Shown here one piece after another: positions 11,536 to 24,060 of a stretch of 64,000 bases of DNA. Below the pieces are notes generated by a model. It was not told where the DNA came from. It did not search any database and saw nothing but the letters and a program-made list of their open reading frames with translations. The position numbers and the translations under genes were made by a program. The stretch spans positions 53,426,456 to 53,490,455 of the forward strand of contig CM022302.1 of the NCBI GenBank assembly GCA_011799875.1. The letters are read 5' to 3'. The stretch is from Thinopyrum elongatum. Lineage: Eukaryota > Streptophyta > Magnoliopsida > Poales > Poaceae. Position 1 is the stretch's first letter. Each line of letters starts with the position of its first letter.

Positions 11536-12257
11536 TATAAATAGGGCCAGGGGTCCTTTTCACTCTCCCCCCTTGCCTCCTCATCTCGGTGTTCCACCTC
11601 GCATCGCCTCAGCGCCCGAGCTCCGCCGCCGTCGTCGACCTTTGCCACTGCCTCAACAACGGCCGCTGCATCAACCTGAATCGACCAGAGTTCGTCCACG
11701 CGCCTCCGCTACTCAACAGTTCTGGTGAGTCCTCTTCCTTCCGTTTCCCCTAGCTCCCATTAGGGTTTCCACGAGTTCATCAGAGTTCATCCTCGTTCTT
11801 CGCTGTAGCTTGTAATTTTTGATTCAAACTTGGCACTCCTCCTGTGCGGCGGTGGTCATGGTACTTACTTTTGCTTATTAGAACATCTCCTTTTGCATAA
11901 GAAAACCAATCTGAATACATGAACTACTCAGGTACTGAAACTTTTTAGGTCTAGATTTTTCCATTATCTGAACTGCCGTAGATCCACAATTATAGCATTA
12001 ATCTGTGAAACCTGTTTTTCCAACACTTAGCCATTTTCCAACTTCAGATCTATACTTTCAATATCCATGTAGGCGGTTTAACCTCAAAAAATAATAACCT
12101 GCCAGGTACCATTAGTCCCCTCTTAAACCGCCAAGTGATCGTCTTTACGATTTGATAACGTCACAGTCCGGTTTAACATTTATGCATGCTTCAACACTTT
12201 CTGCCTGTTAAACATGAACCTTAAACCGGCACAAATCTTTTCCAGGTTATCGTATAA
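11536..12257 (+). promoter_or_regulatory. Promoter and 5' leader of the antisense gene of element C
   Basis: A clear TATA box (TATAAATA, 11536-11543) precedes a C/T-rich leader. A strong splice donor (CTG|GTGAGT, GT at 11725) and an acceptor (TTTTCCAG ending 12244) bracket a probable leader intron of about 520 bp. The acceptor lies 13 bp before the first ATG. The remaining 11273-11535 shows nothing else I recognise. The layout says the antisense gene is transcribed on its own and not from the LTR. Confidence 0.6.
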
Positions 12258-15200
12258 ATGGCCAAATCCTTTTATTCCTGTAACTGGGTTAAATCCCGGG
12301 TTACAGAAGAAGAACTGAATGGGTGTCTTGCAACCGGCGCTTTAGCGAAAAAGGAAGACATCCACTGGAGAGCCCCCGGTCCAGAAAATCCTCCTAAGCC
12401 CAAGGATGGGGAAGTGATCGTTTTTGTTGATCATCTGAGTCGAGGGTTCAGCCCTCCCAGATCAAAAAAATTCTGTGACGTGCTTCACTTCTTCCAACTT
12501 CACCCTCAAGATATTGGGCCTAACTCCGTGTCCAATATTTGCAATTTTCAATTGTTTTGTGAAGCCTACCTGCAAGAAGAGCCCACAGTCGACTTGTTCA
12601 GAGATTTCTTCTATTTAAACCGCCGTACTGAATTTACAGATGGTCCTATACTGAACTTGGCGGGGTTTCAATTCAGAAGAGAAAATACGTCAGCTTCCCT
12701 CACGCTAGGCATCATAGCCATCCCGAAGATTGGAATCAAACTTGGTTCTATTGCCAAGATACATCTCCAGCTGGCGAGAATCCTCTGCCGGGTTACCGTG
12801 CTCACTGGCTTACCAATGCACATCCATTCCCCCAAAGTCTCAATGCAAAGGAACGGTCCAAATATGCACCACAGCTTTCAAAGCTCAGAGCCTTTATGGC
12901 AAACGGTTTGACAGGCATTGATTTTGTCCGTTGCTGGGTATCTTGGAGCATTTTGCCTTTAAGCCGTCGCCCCGGTTTAATGTGTGAGTACACAGGGGAT
13001 GTGAAAGACCCTCAACGCCGCACTGATATTCAGCTGACTGATACTGAAATTACTGAATCTGTCAAGAAGATGTCTGATGAACCGGTGACCGAGTGTAGCA
13101 AAACAGGACTTAGTCCTTTCTGTGCTTCAAATAAACCGCCAGCTGTAAGAATTGCCCCACTCCTGCTTTAATCCATATTCTTAATACTCCTTTATGATCT
13201 TTTCAATCTTTAAACACGGTGATGATCTGTTCTGGAAGAAGAAACCGCAGGATAAACCAGCCAAAACACTTCGTGTCAAGACCAAGGTCAACAAGAAGCC
13301 CGCTAAGAAGAAAAACACCGAGCCTACCGAGTTAAACATTGACGATGATAATCCGGAGTCAGAGGTAGAACTTGATTCACTTGGCTCTTTTTTCATACAT
13401 CTCATTGACGATGATTTTTATCAGGACGACGCAGAAGCTAGCCGCGCAAATGACGTAGAGGTAACTATTCTCTCATCCGGTTCAGAACCTCTGCCCACAC
13501 AGAAAACCTGACAAGCAAGCCGGAAAGTAAGATTTTCTCACCCCCTAGCTTACTTGGATCCAAACTTTCTTTTGAAGAAGCAGCAACACGAAGCTCGCCG
13601 CACAACCCGGCATAGCGGCCATGTGGTCACTTCTTCCGGTTTACCGAACTCGCCAGTTCGTAAACGCCGCCCAGAGGTCTCTTCTATTTCTGACACATCT
13701 CATCCCAAGGCGGGTTATTTCTGACAACCTGTTAATACGTCTGATTCAAACTATCATGGAACTTCCCATTCATCCTCTGGCGAGTCCACAGGGACACAAA
13801 TCCCAGCCCTCAAAACTGTTCCTGGGTGAGCATTTTTAACTAACCCCTTATACCTTATGCTTGATCATTATACTAACCTGTTATTTGCGTCTCTATCAGA
13901 GCCAAAGCCAGACCCAGTAAAAAGGCCAAATTGAACAAACCGGCTGATGACAGCGTGCCAACTGATCCGGAAAAGAACCCGGAACAGTTCGAACCAAATA
14001 CTGAAGCTATTCTTGATGATCCGGCACCGCAAGATCATGAAACCTTTGTTGAACGGATGGAAATTGATCCGATTGGGCATGCTGATAACCCGTCAAGCCC
14101 AACTAAGGCTGCTGATGATAAAGCCGATGATGTTGTAGTTACCGGTGTCGGCTGTACAGCCCCACGCAACCCCACTGCTCTGTCAAAACATAGTGCCAAA
14201 GAAGAATTTTCTGCTGTTGACAAGGGCAAGTGGAAGGTGGACTTGGAAAGCTATGCCCACCTCAGCGCCCAAGATATTCATTCTGGGTTTTTAAACCATT
14301 TGCACACAAGCCGTGATTATGAAGCCGGTTTACTGAACATGATGAAGGAGCGATATGAGGTAAATGTTGTTAACTCTGCATAAATATTCTTCCCTTAGCC
14401 GCCAAGTTTACTGGACATAAAAGAATAGAATGTTCTGCAAACTTTCAAGAGCCATATAGATCAACTCCACTAGCCCGCAAGGGCCGGTTTATAATGTCAA
14501 TATGAACCGGGACTTTAGAATAATAACTCTTCAATTTCGCCTGTGTAGCCCCCAAGGGTCAACTTAACAAATATGTTAAGTTGAGACTAATTATGCTGTA
14601 AGGCTCAAAATTCTTACTTAGGACCTTTATAATCCGGTTGACCATCAAGCTGATAGTTGTTATGTGCTTGGGACTTGTAATTTTTTTTTGATAAGAAGCA
14701 ATAGACATTAGCCCCAAGTGCCAAGTATATTACTTGTTATGTGCTTGTGACTTTGAATATGCACTGCTATCTAATTAATTACATGTCTCTTGCAGGCTGA
14801 TCTTAACAAGAAGGAATCTCAAATCGCCGACCTTCAAGAAAATATCAAGTCACAACAAGCCGAGACCTCCAAAGCCAAGGAAGAACTGACCAGTGCCTTA
14901 ACAGCAATGGAAAAACTGAAGGAGAGCTTTAAGAACGAGCGGGCAGGTTGGGATACAGAAAAGTCAACTCTGCTGAAGAGGGCTGAGGATGCCCTTAATC
15001 CGGTAGCTGAGGAGCTGACTGGCTTGAAACAACAAATAAATGCCATGACCGCTGCCATATTTGGTAAATAACTTCTTCATAAGCTTTGAACACGTATTAT
15101 GTAAGAGACTGCCGGTTTACCGATGTTTTTGATGATGCAGGAACTCGCATTGCTCATCTTGGCTCGGATATGCGGCAAAAACTGAAAGCCGCCTATACAC

Positions 15201-15796
15201 TTATAGAGCAATTATATACCGGCGTACAACGGGTTATCTGCACAGCTTCCCGTAATAAACCGCCCCCAGCCTTGATCAAGGAGACGTTGGAAAGGCTGGC
15301 GATGATACCTGCACGGTTTGAAGAGCTAAAGAAGTCAGCTGCCAGGGCGGGTGCTCTTACTGCACTGACTCGGGCCAAAGCTTGGATATCTGATCTTGAT
15401 CTGGCCGATGTGGGAAACGGCTACCCGAGCATAAAGGAGGACGGGTCAGAGTTTAATAACGATGACCTCAGAGCCTTGAAGAGGGAAATGCGCCCATTGG
15501 CTAGCCAATTGGCTGAAGAAACCGATCTTTCACATTATCAGTCGATTTATGATGCCAACAACAAGAGAGTTAACGCGCCAACTTATGATGCTCCAAACCT
15601 TATTCCTCCAATCCGTAAGCATACCTATGCGCCTGATGTTGACCCCTCCACACTTATAAGTGATGAAGCTGTATTCAAGGCCTTAATTGGGATTGATTGG
15701 ACCACCATTGACTTCCATCCACTGGGTAGAGAGGAGGAAGATGAACCGGCGCTGGACGATCTGCAACCTTCAAGTCAGCCAGGCCAGGACTCGTAA
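12258..15796 (+). pseudogene. Antisense gene of Tat element C (plant gypsy-type aORF), multi-exon
   Basis: The first exon starts MAKSFYSCNWVKSRVTEEEL and holds the conserved domain of Tat antisense proteins (databases call it 'putative gypsy type transposon'): VDHLSRGFSPP, LHPQDIGPNSV and, in a shifted frame, LSRRPGL. Probable exons: 12258-13144, about 13217-13525, 13578-13824, 13900-14359, 14796-15063, 15141-15796. Most joins have GT/AG borders, and the last three exons join in frame. Exon 5 is a coiled coil (heptads around LNKKESQIADL); the C terminus is acidic (REEEDEPALDD). Damage: a frameshift near 12685, no AG at the exon 2 acceptor, a stop at 13509, and another near 13725. It lies tail to tail with pol. 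Function is unknown. Confidence 0.8.
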
Positions 15797-17009
15797 GCCG
15801 GGGGCTGGTTTAGCAGCTGCTTTCTTTAAGACTTGTTAAAACAATTATTCTTTTGGGCACCAAACGCCTTGTAATAGGCTAGCTTAAACGCTTGTTCTGC
15901 TATGCCATCGTGCATATTTACTTTGCATGACACTGCTAATCCACCTTGTTAAGATATGCCACATATGATTATAATATTAACAATGTGGAATCTGCTCCTG
16001 CATGCAACGGATTAAAAGTGTCCTGGCGGTTTACCGCTGCACGGGTCATAACGCCCAATATAAAACCATGGAAAGTAACATAGCTTATACCCAAGGCTGG
16101 ACTTTAAGAATAACCAAATTTGAAATATATCATACCTGTGATATTTGATCACACTGTTGGTTTACCGAACTGGTGTAGTAAGGGGGAGAACCCAAACTTT
16201 GAGCACTGGTAATTATCATAGATTGCTTGGCTTATGAACAAAACCAGGCCGGGTTAATAAACACCGGATATTATCTTATCTCATACTACCGACTTATAGT
16301 CAAAAGCCAGGCCAGGTTAATAAACACCGGATGAATTATGATCATAAAGCATTATAAACCTCATCAAATAAACCTCAAAAACTGTGGATTAAAAAAAATG
16401 AAAAAACGAGGCTTTTCATGGGCTGCCAGGCCGAAAATCGAGTGCTTTCACGGGCCGCACAGCCACTGAGTTAAACCTATATACAAACCTTATAAGATGG
16501 ACCTCACATAACCAATCGTCGTTTTAACTTTGACAAGTTTAGGGTCTGTATAAGATTGACTTGTCAAACGTTTGGCGGGTCATTCCAGGAATACCTGGGC
16601 GGAGTGGCTTACTTAAAAAGGCAGGATAACCCGGGGTTTTAGGTGAATACACCTAGCTTCCAAGCCTGGCTTTTAAGCCTATTACAAGGGTTATACAAAC
16701 TCTTTGTTCTATAGAATCAAAGAGCCCCCAAGTAATATTTTTGAGCTGTGCTCAAGGGGCACCTATGTTTGAGCTGTGATTTTGCAACAGGCTCTCTTTG
16801 GTACCTTTAACCTGGGTAGCAAGGCCCCAAGTTTTTTTTCAGTTGGCTTATAAGACGGTTCAAAGGGTAATCATCACTTCGCTCATAAGCCGGAAGTCCC
16901 CAAGTAACCAAAAACTCATTAAGAAAAGACGACAGAGGCCCTGCTTTAGCAGGGGTGCCGGTTTAATATATACATTGTCAAAAATATGTACATCAGAAGA
17001 GCCAATGGC
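15797..17009. other. Untranslated spacer between antisense gene and pol of element C
   Basis: About 1.2 kb with no convincing ORF. It holds a roughly 62-bp tandem duplication (16229-16269 and 16291-16332, sharing GGTTAATAAACACCGGAT). Both convergent transcripts would end here, so polyadenylation sites for both strands are expected; I see no decisive signal. Confidence 0.6.
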
Positions 17010-18121
17010 TCAGGTGTAGTAAGGCCGAAGATGAGCAATATTCCACGGCCGGCGAGTCTCTTCCTCCGACGTGCGTGAGTCCTTGTGGTCTCGAACATCA
17101 ATAAGGTAGTATGACCCGTTGTTCAGATTATTGCTGACCACAAAGGGTCCTTCCCAAGGTGGGGATAACTTGTGCATATCAGTCTGATCCTGGATAAGCC
17201 GGAGCACTAAGTCGCCTTCTTGAAAGGTTCTGGTCTTGACCCGGCGGCTGTGATAACGACATAGATCTTGCTGGTAAATCGCCGAACGAGCCGCTGCGAG
17301 ATCACGCGCCTCGTCTAACAGGTCAAGTGCATCCTGACGTGCCTTTTCATTATCAGCTTCAACGTAAGCCGCCACCCGGGGTGAGTCGTGACGGATGTCA
17401 CTGGGGAGAACCGCCTCTGCTCCATAAACCATGAAAAAAGGCGTGTAACCCGTAGATCTGTTGGGCGTTGTGTTGATGCTCCATAGCACCGAGGGTAACT
17501 CCTCTACCCAACAACCCGGCATCCTCTGTAAGGGAACCATAAGCCGGGGCTTGATGCCTCTCAGGATCTCTTGATTGGCTCTCTCAGCTTGACCATTAGA
17601 TTGGGGGTGAGCCACCGACGATACATCAAGCCGGATATGCTCACGTTGAAAAATTCTTTCATAGCACCCTTGGAGAGATTAGTGCCATTGTCTGTTACAA
17701 TGCTGTGTGGAAAGCCAAAATGGAAGATCACCTTCTTCATGAATTGAACCGCCGTTGCTGCATCACACTTACTGACTGGCTCTGCCTCTACCCACTTAGG
17801 GAATTTATCAACCGCCACCAAGAGGTGGGTCTTCTTATCCTTGGACCTCTTAAAAGGTCCAACCATATCAAGCCCCCAAACTGCAAATGGCCAAGTGATT
17901 GGAATCATTCTCAACTCCTGAGACGGAACATGAGCTCGACGTGAAAACTTCTGACAACCATCACATTTTTTGACCAAGTCCTCAGCATCAGCATGAGCCG
18001 CCAGCCAATAAAAACCGTGACGAAAAGCCTTGGCTACAAGAGATTTAGAGCTGGTGTGATGACCACAATCTCCTTCATGGATCCCCGGTAACACTGCAAT
18101 GGTGCAGCTCTCCATTGACAA
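17010..18121 (-). pseudogene. Element C integrase
   Basis: The zinc-binding region (GDCGHH...CDGCQKF) and core (LDMVGPF, VTDNGTNL) are read in one frame (17561-18121). The catalytic Glu region (HPQSNGQAERANQEI) and the C-terminal region (LSPPWEGPFVV) are read in another (17010-17615). The three acidic catalytic residues (Asp, Asp, Glu) are all still encoded, but two frame breaks separate them. Relative to element F, about 20 residues are missing before GIHEGDCGHH. The deletion at about 18085 also ends the RT frame. The ancestral function was insertion of element cDNA; this copy cannot make one protein. No chromodomain is visible, as expected for Tat. Confidence 0.9.
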
Positions 18122-20165
18122 CTGTCATTGACTTGGACCACCGGGTTATTTGCCTGGCCAAGGTTTCATCCTCAGGTAACTCGCCCCGGGTCATATATGC
18201 CAAATATGGAACTGTCCAATTAGGAATAGCATGAAGAGCCGCCACCAACTGAGATTCCGGGTCAGGAATAGCCAAATCCTCCTCTGTAGGTAACTTGACT
18301 GACGGGTTATGCAAAACGTCAAGAAAGACATTAGGTGGCACCGGTTTACGTTGAGAACCCAACCGGCTTAAGGCATCAGCCACTTCATTTTTCCTCCGAT
18401 CAACATGCTCAACTTGATAACCCTTGAAGTGACCAGCAATAACATCCACCTCTCGTCGATAAGCCGCCATGAGGGGATCCTTAGAATCCCAAGTACCAGA
18501 GACTTGTTGAGCCACCAAATCTGAGTCACCAAAGCACCTTACCCGGCTTAATTTCATCTCCTTAGCCATCCGAAGACCGTGGAGCAAGGCCTCATATTCA
18601 GCTGCATTGTTAGTACAAGGGAACATCAAACGGAGAACATAACAAAATTTATCACCTCGAGGGGAAGCAAGCACAACTCCAGCCCCCGAGCCCTCCAATT
18701 GCCTGGACCCATCAAAGTGAATAGTCCAATACGTGTTATCTGGTTTTTCCTCAGGCATCTGCAGCTCTGTCCAGTCATTGATGAAATCCACCAGTGCTTG
18801 AGACTTGATGGCCGTGCGAGGCATATACTTCAAACCATGAGCCCCAAGTTCAATGGCCCACTTGGCAACCCGGCCTGTTGCTTCCCTGTTTTGTATGATA
18901 TCTCCTAAAGGAGCAGAGCTAACCACAGTAATGGGGTGACCCTGAAAATATTGCTCAAGCATCTGGCTTGCCATGAAAACCCCATATACAATTTTCTGCC
19001 AATGTGGGTATCTCTGTTTGGACTCAATAAGTACTTCACTGACATAATAAACCGGCCGTTGAACCGGATATTCCTTGCCTGCCTCTTTCCTTTCAACCAC
19101 AATAGCCACACTGACAGCCCAGCTATTAGCAGCCACATATAACAACAGCGGCTCCTTATCAACGGGCGCAACTAGGACCGGCGGCTCAGCCAGCTGCTTC
19201 TTAAGCGCCTCAAATGCCTCATTATTAGCAGCGTAACTCCAGACGAAGTCATCTGTCTTTTTCATCATCTGATACAAAGGGATGGCCTTCACCCCGAGGC
19301 GGCTTATGAACCAGCTTAGCGCCGCAATACGACCCGCTAGACGTTGAACATCATTGATACACGCCGGTTTAGCCAGAGAAGTAAAGGTTTTGATCTTCTC
19401 CGGATTAGCTTCAATGCCCCTGTTAGACACCAGAAAGCACAAAAGCTTGCCCGCCGGCACACCAAAAACACACTTGGCCGGATTAAGCACCATGTTATAA
19501 ACTTGGAGATTATCAAAGGTTTCCTTCAAGTCGTCTATCAATGTCTCCTTCTTTCTGGATTCCACCACAATATCATCCACATAAGCATGAACATTGCGTC
19601 CAATCTGATTATGAAGACAATTCTGCACACATCGCTGGTAAGTCGCCTGGGCACTCTTTAGCCCAAAAGGCATAGACACATAGCAGAAGGCTCCAAAGGG
19701 AGTTATGAAAGCTGTCTTCTCCTGGTCCTTAACTGCCATCTTGATCTGATGATAACCAGAATAAGCATCCAAAAAACTCAAACGCTCACAACCCGCCATA
19801 GCATCAATAATTTGATCAATACGAGGGAGAGCAAAAGGATCAGCCGGACAAGCCTTGTTTAAATCCGTGTAGTCCACACACATGCGCCAAGTGCCGTTCT
19901 TCTTAAGTACCAGCACCGGGTTAGCCAACCACTCAGGATGAAAAACTTCAACAATAAACCCAGCCGCCAAGAGCCGGGCTACCTCCTCACCAATGGCCTT
20001 ACGCCTTTCTTCATTGAAACAACGAAGAAATTGCTTGACCGGTTTAAACTTGGGATCAATATTGAGAGTGTGCTCAGCGAGTTCCCTCGGTACACCTGGC
20101 ATGTCAGAAGGTTTCCGTGCAAAGATGTCCCGCTTCTCACGGATGAACTCGATGAGCGCGCTTTC
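18075..20165 (-). pseudogene. Element C reverse transcriptase and dual RNase H
   Basis: 675 open residues start at MPGVPRELAEH. RT motifs include WLANPVLVLKKNGTWRMCVD, SFLDAYSGYHQI, FCYVSMPFGLKSA and the catalytic AYVDDIVV. A Gypsy-type RNase H follows but looks degenerate (LLLYVAANSWAVSVA lacks the usual Asp). A second RNase H comes after it (TIHFDGS, NNAAEYEALLHGL, CFGDSDLVAQQ, VDRRKNEVADALSRLG) and keeps its acidic residues. A second, archaeal-like RNase H is a known Tat feature. The frame is the same as gag and protease, separated by a TAG at 20166-20168. It ends at 18075 through a deletion entering integrase. Confidence 0.92.
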
Positions 20166-21335
20166 CTATTTCGGATCCATATTAGCACTGATGCTGAACT
20201 GCTTGGATGAATCGCCAGGAACAAAATCAACCATCTTAGTGTCATCTGCCGATTTAAACTCCAAAACCGGATCATGCTCGGTAGTTGGCTTTTTCAAAGA
20301 CGTCATATCCGCCGGATCAACATTGTCCTTGTAAAATTTTAACTCCTCCGTTGCACAAACCAACTCAGCATAAGCCGCATCACCCTCTTCACATTCCAAG
20401 GCAATCCTTCGGCTCCCATGTACTGTGAGGGTCCCCTTGTAACCCGGCATCTTGAGCTGCAGATAAACATAACAAGGCCGTGCCATGAACTTGGCATAAG
20501 CCGGCCGTCCAAACAGAGCGTGATACGGGCTGTGAATTTTGACTACTTCAAAAGTCAATGTCTCTGACCTAGAGTCATGATCATCTCCAAAGGCAACTTC
20601 CAGAGCTATCTTACCAACAGGGTACGCCGACTTACCAGGCACCACACCATGGAAAACTGTATTCGATGGTTTAAGATTTTTATCTGTCAACCCCATGCGA
20701 CGGAAAGTTTCATAATAAAGGATATTGATGCTGCTCCCTCCGTCCATGAGTACCTTGGTAAACTTATACCCTCCAACCTGGGGTGCAACCACCAATGCTA
20801 GGTGACCCGGATTATCAACCTGGGGCGGGTGATCTTCCCGACTCCACACGATGGGTTGCTCAGACCAGCGCAAGTAACGGGGAACCACCGGTTCAACAGC
20901 GTTCACTGCCCTTTTGTGAAGCTTCTGATCCCGTTTGCATAAATTTGTGGTAAAGACGTGGTACTGCCCACTATTCAACTGCTTTGGGTTACTCTGATAC
21001 CCAGATTGCCGCTGCTGATTCCCCTGACCTGACTGTTGATGGTAGCCACCCTGATTGCCTTGATTGCCCTGATTACCTTGGAATCCAGAACTAGAACCGC
21101 CACCGCCGTAACCCGGCCCATGAGAACCGGAACCTGAACCACCACCCGGTCCATGATTGTCTTGAAAAAGATTGGAATTTTTATACTCCTTCATGATGTA
21201 GCAATCCTTCCAGAGGTGGCCAGATGGTCTTTCTCGCGTCCCATGCCTTGGGCAGGGCTGATTTAGCATCTGCTCAAGATTAAAGCCTGACCCTCCGGCC
21301 CGTGGGGGGGGGGGGGGGGGTTTACCTTTACGACG
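20166..21335 (-). pseudogene. Element C Gag C-terminal linker and protease
   Basis: A cysteine/histidine region (PCPRHG...HLWKDCYIM) and a Gly/Gln-rich low-complexity linker (GNQGNQGNQ) precede the aspartic protease. The active site reads VLMDGGSSINILY; the DGGSS variant is normal for the Tat lineage. FGRPAYAKFM and the LQLKMPGYKGTLTV motif follow, typical of the protease end. The frame is shared with gag, with only a TAG (21336-21338) between them. A 17-base C run (21304-21320) codes for prolines and keeps the frame. The part ends at a TAG (20166-20168) just before RT. Confidence 0.88.
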
Positions 21336-23009
21336 CTAGCCGTTATTCTGTGCGTTGGTGTTAGCCACAAAGTCCAAACTATTATCAGCTTTGCGCTTAC
21401 CATTGCCTCCCTGATTCGCCGGATTATGCTGCTGTCCTCTGGTGCTGCTGCTCTTCTTTCCCTTTCCCGGCTTGTCATCATCAGATTCGGGGTCCTTGGT
21501 ACCATCAGAGTCAGCATACTTAACCAGAGCTGTCATCAGCTCTCCCATGTCATTGCAGTGGCGCTTGAGCCGACCCAACTTCTGCTTAAGAGGCGTAAAC
21601 CGGCAATTCTTCTCCCACATTATGACCGCTGAACCAGCATTGATGCGATCTGATGAATGTAAGATGGTCGAAACCCGGCGCACCCAATGGGTTGTGGACT
21701 CGCCCTCTTCTTGGACACAGGCATCCAGATCCACAATTGACATAGGCTGCTTGCACGTATCTTTGAAATTCTGGATAAACCGGGCCTTTAACTCGGCCCA
21801 TGATCCAATGGAGTTGGCAGGGAGCCCCTTCAACCAAGTGCGAGACGTTCCATCCAACATCAGGGGGAAATATTTAGCACATGCCGCATCGCTAACATCT
21901 AGCAATTCCATGGCCATCTCATAACTCTCTATCCATGCTTCAGGAGGTAAATCGGCTGTATAGTTAGGCACCTTGTGAGGGCCCTTAAAATCCTTGGGCA
22001 GACGCTCATTACATATGGCCGGCCCTAAACATGGAACGCCCAAATTCCTAAAGGTTACACCTGGCTCCACCAAAGTTGTCGGACGAACCGGAGAAGGTTG
22101 ACGGGCCGCATATTGCGCCGCCAGCTCGGCCTCTCGACATGCTCTACCTTGATCCACCACGTTCTGAGCATCAGCACCACAGCCCGCCGGGTTATGTCCA
22201 CGAGGCTGGTTATGGTTCTGCCCACTGCTTGACACAGCTGGTTCGTCAATATGCCTACTGTAACTCCGGCTTGGGCGAGGGGTGGAATGAATCCGGCTTC
22301 GACTGTAAGAATAAGCCTGCTGCTGAACCAATGCTGTCTGAAGGAGCTCCCTAGCCCTCCGCATCTCAACCACTATTGGAGACTCGCCTTCAACCGGGAT
22401 AGCCACCAATCGTGACGCCGCAGCGATCATGTTATCCAAAGGGTTAGAGTAATGTCCCGGTGGTGTTGGCATGTGTTGCGGCGGGATATTGTTCTGACGA
22501 GGCGGATCCGTGGTGCGCGGCTGAACCGGCGCTCCCGTCCCAGGTGCTTCAACCTGGTCCGCCACTGGCAGGTTACTAGTTCCTACTCCTGGCGTGTTAA
22601 AGAGGTTCCTCGCCTCGTAAACCGGTGGCAGGCGAGACTGATGCCTCCTCCTCATGACTTCGTTTGAAGCATTCTGATCTAGCATGAGCCGGTAAGACTC
22701 CGACTGAATCCGCTGCTCCTGAGCATCCAACGTAACCCGCTCCGCAGCGATCCTAGCATCTTCAGCTGCCAGGTCTTCCTTAGCTTGAGCTATCTGATCT
22801 CGCAATTTCACGACTTCTGCGTTATGCTAATCTTGATTATCTGGGTTAACCTCCGTCGTCAGCAGTATTGCCAAGGCGTCTAGTAAACCGGACAAGACTT
22901 GAGCCGGCGGGCGCGCAGGGCCTCCTGCCCTGGCTGCCGTCACTGCTGCTGATCCAGAAATCAATGCCACTGCAGTTGAAGAGTGCTGCACTGGCTGCGT
23001 ACCGGCCAT
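21336..23009 (-). pseudogene. Element C Gag
   Basis: The likely start is MAGTQPVQHSS at 23009. A single TAG (22827-22829) interrupts the frame before MKLRDQIAQAKEDL, and the frame then stays open to 21336. An N-terminal coiled coil (AKEDLAAEDARIAAERVTL) is followed by a Pro/Arg-rich stretch. The capsid-like core (PEAWIESYEMAMELL, TWLKGLPANSIGSW, FIQNFKDT) is at about residues 290-400 of the open part. A Lys/Ser-rich tail follows. The role is formation of the virus-like particle. The gene is in one frame with protease and RT. Confidence 0.88.
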
Positions 23010-23033
23010 GAAGATTATAACCCGGTTCGGCGG

Positions 23034-23360
23034 CTAGTAGGGGTCCGGAAAACTATCGCCATCGGAACAGCCCCCAAGCCGACCGTCTTGCAGTCGGTAC
23101 AATGACTCGGTTTCACCGGTGGATGACTCGCCATCAGAATAGACAACTGTCTCACCGTCAGATACTGATTTATCCTCAGATCTTGCACCATTGATGAATC
23201 CCACGAAGGCACGACTCATGGCGGGCTGAGTTCGGGCGGGTTTTGCACGCTGAGCCATCTCGATGATGTCAGTGCAGGTGTCCGGCTTAGGGCCCGGTTC
23301 GTCGATCTTGCCAATGAAGACGTGAATTCCACCGAAGGGGACCCGGTACCCCGTACTCAA
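23034..23360 (-). pseudogene. Leader ORF of element C, upstream of Gag
   Basis: An acidic ORF lies between the primer-binding site and Gag, in the same frame as Gag. It stops (TAG 23034-23036) eight codons before the Gag ATG. A different frame entering from the LTR (MAPRLSPHTRTFAV..., 23571) passes through the primer site and joins it near 23350 after a frame break. Ogre/Tat elements can have an extra ORF upstream of gag. I see no known motif apart from a Ser/Asp/Glu-rich C terminus (DGETVVYSDGESS). In element F the equivalent region is fused in frame with Gag. Function is unknown. Confidence 0.5.
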
Positions 23361-23494
23361 TTGAGCCGGCCTCGGGGCCCCAGCCTTCGTCGTCGATGTA
23401 GAGCTTGCCGCGACGACTCTTGGTCATCCGGCCCACAGCGTATCCCTTGATCCCTTCGAAGTTGCCCTTCAAGAACTGGAAACCACCGTGCGCT

Positions 23495-23515
23495 GGCCCC
23501 ACGGTGGGCACCAAC
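23495..23515 (-). other. Primer-binding site of element C
   Basis: On the minus strand TTGGTGCCCACCGTGGGGCCA directly follows the LTR end. Element F has the nearly identical TTTGGCGCCCACCGTGGGGC. I do not assign the tRNA. Confidence 0.65.
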
Positions 23516-24055
23516 TGTCGTGGAATCATCACGGCAAATGTCCTAGTGTGAGGACTTAGTCGTGGAGCCATCGCAATGAGGTTAGCTTAAAGGGGTTAAT
23601 CAGGACAAAGGACACGGGGAGTTTATACTGGTTCGGCGCCTTGCGGTGAAGGTGAAAGCCTAATACAGTTTGAGGTGGTATTGCTAGGGTTTTGATGACC
23701 AGGGAGCGAATATGCTTAACCTGGCTCTCGATCTGTTGTCTCTTGTCCCTAAACCGCCGCCGGGTCGTCCCTTTATATACACAGGTTGACGCCCGGCGGT
23801 TCACGGAATCCCGGCCGGCTCATAAATGTGTCTGGCTCGGTATCCATTCTTTCCTATCTTACAATACAAGTCATATACTTATGGCTGTTTACATCAATGG
23901 GCCCTAACTCGCCTTTGGGCTTTGGGCCTTCTTATTAAGTCTCCTTCGTAAGTCGCCATCTTCTATGTCTTCATGGGCTTCAATACAGGTAAATTACTAT
24001 GAGCATAACTCGGCCCCTCCTGGGCGGTTTATACTCAATAGTTATATCCCCAACA
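23516..24055 (-). repeat. 5' LTR of element C
   Basis: 540 bp on the transcription side of the minus-strand gag-pol. A TATA box (gtatataaag on the minus strand) is at 23771-23780. It is about 3.5% diverged from the 3' LTR. Confidence 0.93.
23771..23780 (-). promoter_or_regulatory. LTR TATA box of element C
   Basis: GTATATAAAG on the minus strand in the 5' LTR, positioned to transcribe gag-pol. The core is conserved in the other LTR near 10972-10981. Confidence 0.6.
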
Positions 24056-24060
24056 GCATC

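Larger units (their letters stand above)
10718..24055 (-). mobile_element. Element C: Tat-type Gypsy retrotransposon with antisense gene
   Basis: Two 540-bp LTRs (10718-11257 and 23516-24055) differ at about 19 positions by eye (3.5%). The 5-bp duplication GCATC flanks it (10713-10717 and 24056-24060), inside the gag of B. On the minus strand it carries a leader ORF, gag, protease, RT, a degenerate Gypsy RNase H plus a second RNase H, and integrase. Between integrase and the 3' LTR a plus-strand multi-exon gene (12258-15796) runs the other way. This arrangement is known from the Tat lineage (e.g. Grande, RIRE2). Confidence 0.93.
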
